Of a DNA stretch of 64,000 nt, positions 62,091-64,000 are shown piece after piece. The first letter of the stretch is position 1; the number at the start of each line of letters is the position of its first letter. The DNA comes from Methanocalculus natronophilus (GTDB lineage: Archaea; Halobacteriota; Methanomicrobia; Methanomicrobiales; Methanocorpusculaceae): NCBI RefSeq assembly GCF_038751955.1, contig NZ_JBCEXH010000001.1, forward strand, positions 328,300 through 392,299. Direction: 5' to 3'. The position numbers and the translations under genes were made by a program. A model generated the notes under the pieces. The model was not told where the DNA came from. It did not search any database and worked only from the letters and a program-made list of their open reading frames with translations.

Positions 62091-63053
62091 ATGGATCTGA
62101 AAGAATACCTTGAATCTGTCCAGGATATCGTTGATAAGACATTATTCCGCTTCTTCGGGGACGCTCCCGGCGACCTGAACAAGGCGAGTGCGCACCTGCT
62201 TCTGGCAGGGGGAAAGCGGCTCCGGCCTGCAATGGTGATGCTGGCAGCAGATGCAGTCCGGAAGGGAGCATCTGACCAGGTCTTCCCCGCAGCACTTGCA
62301 CTTGAAGTGACCCATACCTTCACACTCGTTCATGACGATTTCATGGACAACGACTCGCTGAGGCGGGGTGTTCCAACAGTTCATTCCGTCTGGGATGAAG
62401 CAACCGCGATCCTGGCAGGAGATGTCCTCTATGCCCGGGCATTTGAGCTGATCACCAAAGCTGAAGCAGACATGGATGCCCGTGTCCGTGCGATATCGAT
62501 GCTCGCAAAAGCCTGTGAGGAGATCTGTAAAGGCCAGTTTGAGGATATGGCGTTTGAGAAGCAGACAGACGTGAGCCGTGGCGATTACCTTGATATGGTC
62601 AGGAAGAAGACCGGGGCGCTCTATGCTGCTGCTGCCGGAATCGGATCCATTCTTGCAGGCGGTACCCCCATCCAGTCCGAGGCGCTCTACAACCTCGGTA
62701 TGACCACAGGTATCGGGTTCCAGATCCAGGATGATATAATCGATCTGATGGCTCCGAAGGGAACGAGCGGAAAAGACCGGGCATCAGATCTCCAGTCCGG
62801 AAAGCAGACCCTGATTGCAATTGTCGCTGCAGAGAAAGGAATTGATCTCTCACCATACAAGAAGGACTTAACCGATGATGAGATCGATTCGGTGATCCGG
62901 GAGCTTGAGGAAGCAGGAGTCATCACCGAGGTCCGGGAAATCGCGCTTGATCTTGTCAAGCAGGCAAAAGAAGGGCTTTCCGTCCTGCCTGAGTCCGAAG
63001 AGAAACAACTGATCATCGAGATGGTTGATTTCTTCGTGACCCGGGGGTCCTGA
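62091..63053 (+). CDS. idsA: Geranylgeranyl/farnesyl diphosphate synthase
   Basis: 320 residues. First Asp-rich motif DDFMDND (about 83-89), second DDIIDL (about 218-223), with GGKRLRPAMVML near the start. It builds C15/C20 prenyl chains for ether lipids from IPP and DMAPP, completing the pathway run mvk-ipk-fni-idsA. Confidence 0.93.
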   Translation: MDLKEYLESVQDIVDKTLFRFFGDAPGDLNKASAHLLLAGGKRLRPAMVMLAADAVRKGASDQVFPAALALEVTHTFTLVHDDFMDNDSLRRGVPTVHSVWDEATAILAGDVLYARAFELITKAEADMDARVRAISMLAKACEEICKGQFEDMAFEKQTDVSRGDYLDMVRKKTGALYAAAAGIGSILAGGTPIQSEALYNLGMTTGIGFQIQDDIIDLMAPKGTSGKDRASDLQSGKQTLIAIVAAEKGIDLSPYKKDLTDDEIDSVIRELEEAGVITEVREIALDLVKQAKEGLSVLPESEEKQLIIEMVDFFVTRGS

Positions 63054-63054
63054 G

Positions 63055-64000
63055 ATGGAGGATCGGATCAAGACGATCCTCGAAGCATATGCACTCCAGA
63101 ATGCGGTTAAACACGCCAATATCCCACGTGCGGGCGCAGTGATCGGCGCGGTGCTCGGTGTTCATCCTGAGCTTCGGAAGAGAGCAAAAGAGCTGAACGA
63201 AACAATTGGTTCTGTCCTTGACGGGGTTGCGGCTCTCTCTCATGAGGAGCGGGAGGAGCGGCTCCTCGCCATTGCCCCGGAACTCTCTGCATCGATCCAC
63301 CAGAAGAGGGAGCGGTCAACCGAACTCCCACCCCTGCCCGATGGAGAGCGCGGGGTTGTGATGCGGTTTGCACCCAATCCTTCGGGGCCGCTTCATCTTG
63401 GCCATGCCCGTGCATCAGTTCTCAATGACGCCTATATCAGGCGCTATGGTGGAGACTACATCTACCGGATAGAAGATACCGATCCAAAGCGGATCGACCC
63501 GGATGCGTATACGATGGTGCAGGAGGATCTCGAGTGGCTCGGGGTCGGAATCTCTGACATCGTCTACCAGAGCGACCGGCTTGAGATCTACTATGCATAT
63601 GCAAAGGAACTGATCGCACTTGGAGGGGCGTATGTCTGCACCTGCGAGGCGGAGCGGTTCCGTGAACTGAAGCTTGCCAAAAAGGCATGTCCGTGCCGTG
63701 ATCTCGCTGTGGAAGAGCAGATGGAACGGTATGCGGGCATGTTCGATGGACGGTATGCCGAGGGGGAGGTAACAGTCAGGATCCGAACCGAGATCGATCA
63801 TCCTGACCCGGCGATCCGGGATTTCTCTGCGATGCGGATCGTCACCTCCACAATACATCCGCGTGTCGATGCAACAGTCTATCCGCTGATGAACTTCTCA
63901 GTGGCAATTGATGACCATCTCCTCGGGATGACGCACGTGATCCGCGGAAAGGATCATATCGCAAACACCCGCCGCCAGAAGTATATCTTTGATTATTTCG
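63055..64000 (+). CDS. gltX: Glutamyl-tRNA synthetase (truncated by window end)
   Basis: At least 315 residues, C-terminus beyond the edge. The archaeal-type N-terminal helical domain of about 95 residues is followed by the class I motif FAPNPSGPLHLGHARA, then YIRRYGGDYIYRIEDTDP and the DHLLGMTHVIRGKDHIANT region. The ATG at 63055 lies just after the idsA stop. It charges tRNA-Glu. Confidence 0.93.
   Translation, partial: MEDRIKTILEAYALQNAVKHANIPRAGAVIGAVLGVHPELRKRAKELNETIGSVLDGVAALSHEEREERLLAIAPELSASIHQKRERSTELPPLPDGERGVVMRFAPNPSGPLHLGHARASVLNDAYIRRYGGDYIYRIEDTDPKRIDPDAYTMVQEDLEWLGVGISDIVYQSDRLEIYYAYAKELIALGGAYVCTCEAERFRELKLAKKACPCRDLAVEEQMERYAGMFDGRYAEGEVTVRIRTEIDHPDPAIRDFSAMRIVTSTIHPRVDATVYPLMNFSVAIDDHLLGMTHVIRGKDHIANTRRQKYIFDYF

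Overview
This window comes from the chromosome of a methanogenic euryarchaeon, most likely of the order Methanomicrobiales. The evidence is the archaeal ribosomal proteins and RNA polymerase subunits (Rpo3, Rpo6, Rpo10), archaeal GluRS and IleS, KEOPS Pcc1, the archaeal D-aminoacyl-tRNA deacylase, the methanopterin enzyme MptE, isopentenyl phosphate kinase, archaeal TATA boxes and poly-T ends, and several families largely confined to methanogens (DUF2117, DUF2284, stand-alone CBS proteins). The order-level placement is inference from gene content and order. Genes are tightly packed, often with ATGA start/stop overlaps. I see no prophage, insertion sequence, integrase, CRISPR array or rRNA gene.

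Layout. 1-5.1 kb holds mostly minus-strand accessory genes: DUF2117 (runs off the left edge), DUF2284, FAD synthase, a JAMM peptidase, a YgjP-like peptidase (+), a fused but catalytically degenerate MNT-HepT protein and two small unknowns. 5.1-9.1 kb is an ABC exporter whose second permease is fused to a PrsW-type intramembrane protease, divergent from its ATPase. 9.3-16.6 kb holds tRNA-Lys, a TrkA-N/DHH phosphoesterase, MptE, a radical SAM protein, a P2-type cation ATPase and a GNAT. 16.7-25.4 kb holds IleS, Thg1, a PRC-barrel protein, a site-2 protease with CBS domains, and two MoeA paralogues, one with a substrate-binding domain. 25.4-31.1 kb is dtd-ftsZ-secE-spt5 followed by rpl11-rpl1-rpl10-rpl12, with a likely L1 autoregulatory hairpin. 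31.2-36.8 kb holds HypF, two regulators and an archaeal SF2 helicase. A gene-free 495-base interval follows that can form a large folded RNA. 37.3-43.0 kb (minus) holds a methyltransferase-like protein, a beta-helix protein, ApgM, and the uS15-RecJ-Pcc1-eS1 operon, whose predicted 5' leader folds into a cloverleaf-like structure. 43.1-46.0 kb holds an atypical KamA-family radical SAM enzyme and the ArvA/B/C (OapA/B/C) GTPase cluster. 46.2-50.1 kb is an operon of five CBS-domain proteins with about 18 CBS modules. 50.2-51.2 kb is deoxyhypusine synthase. From 51.3 kb to the right edge runs a long plus-strand series: tRNA-Ser, uS13, uS4, uS11, Rpo3, eL18, uL13, uS9, Rpo10, tRNA-Pro, Rpo6, enolase, uS2, MEMO, mevalonate kinase, isopentenyl phosphate kinase, type 2 IPP isomerase, RNase J, prenyl diphosphate synthase and GluRS (cut by the edge).

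How it works together. The right half is core information processing joined to archaeal lipid precursor synthesis. The parts that look least described are the five-gene CBS operon (divergent from the vesicle-linked Arv GTPase cluster), the MNT-HepT fusion that has lost both active sites, the ABC permease-PrsW fusion, the KamA homologue lacking the lysine-binding aspartates, and three candidate structured RNAs (about 680-885, 36962-37127 and 42957-43043).
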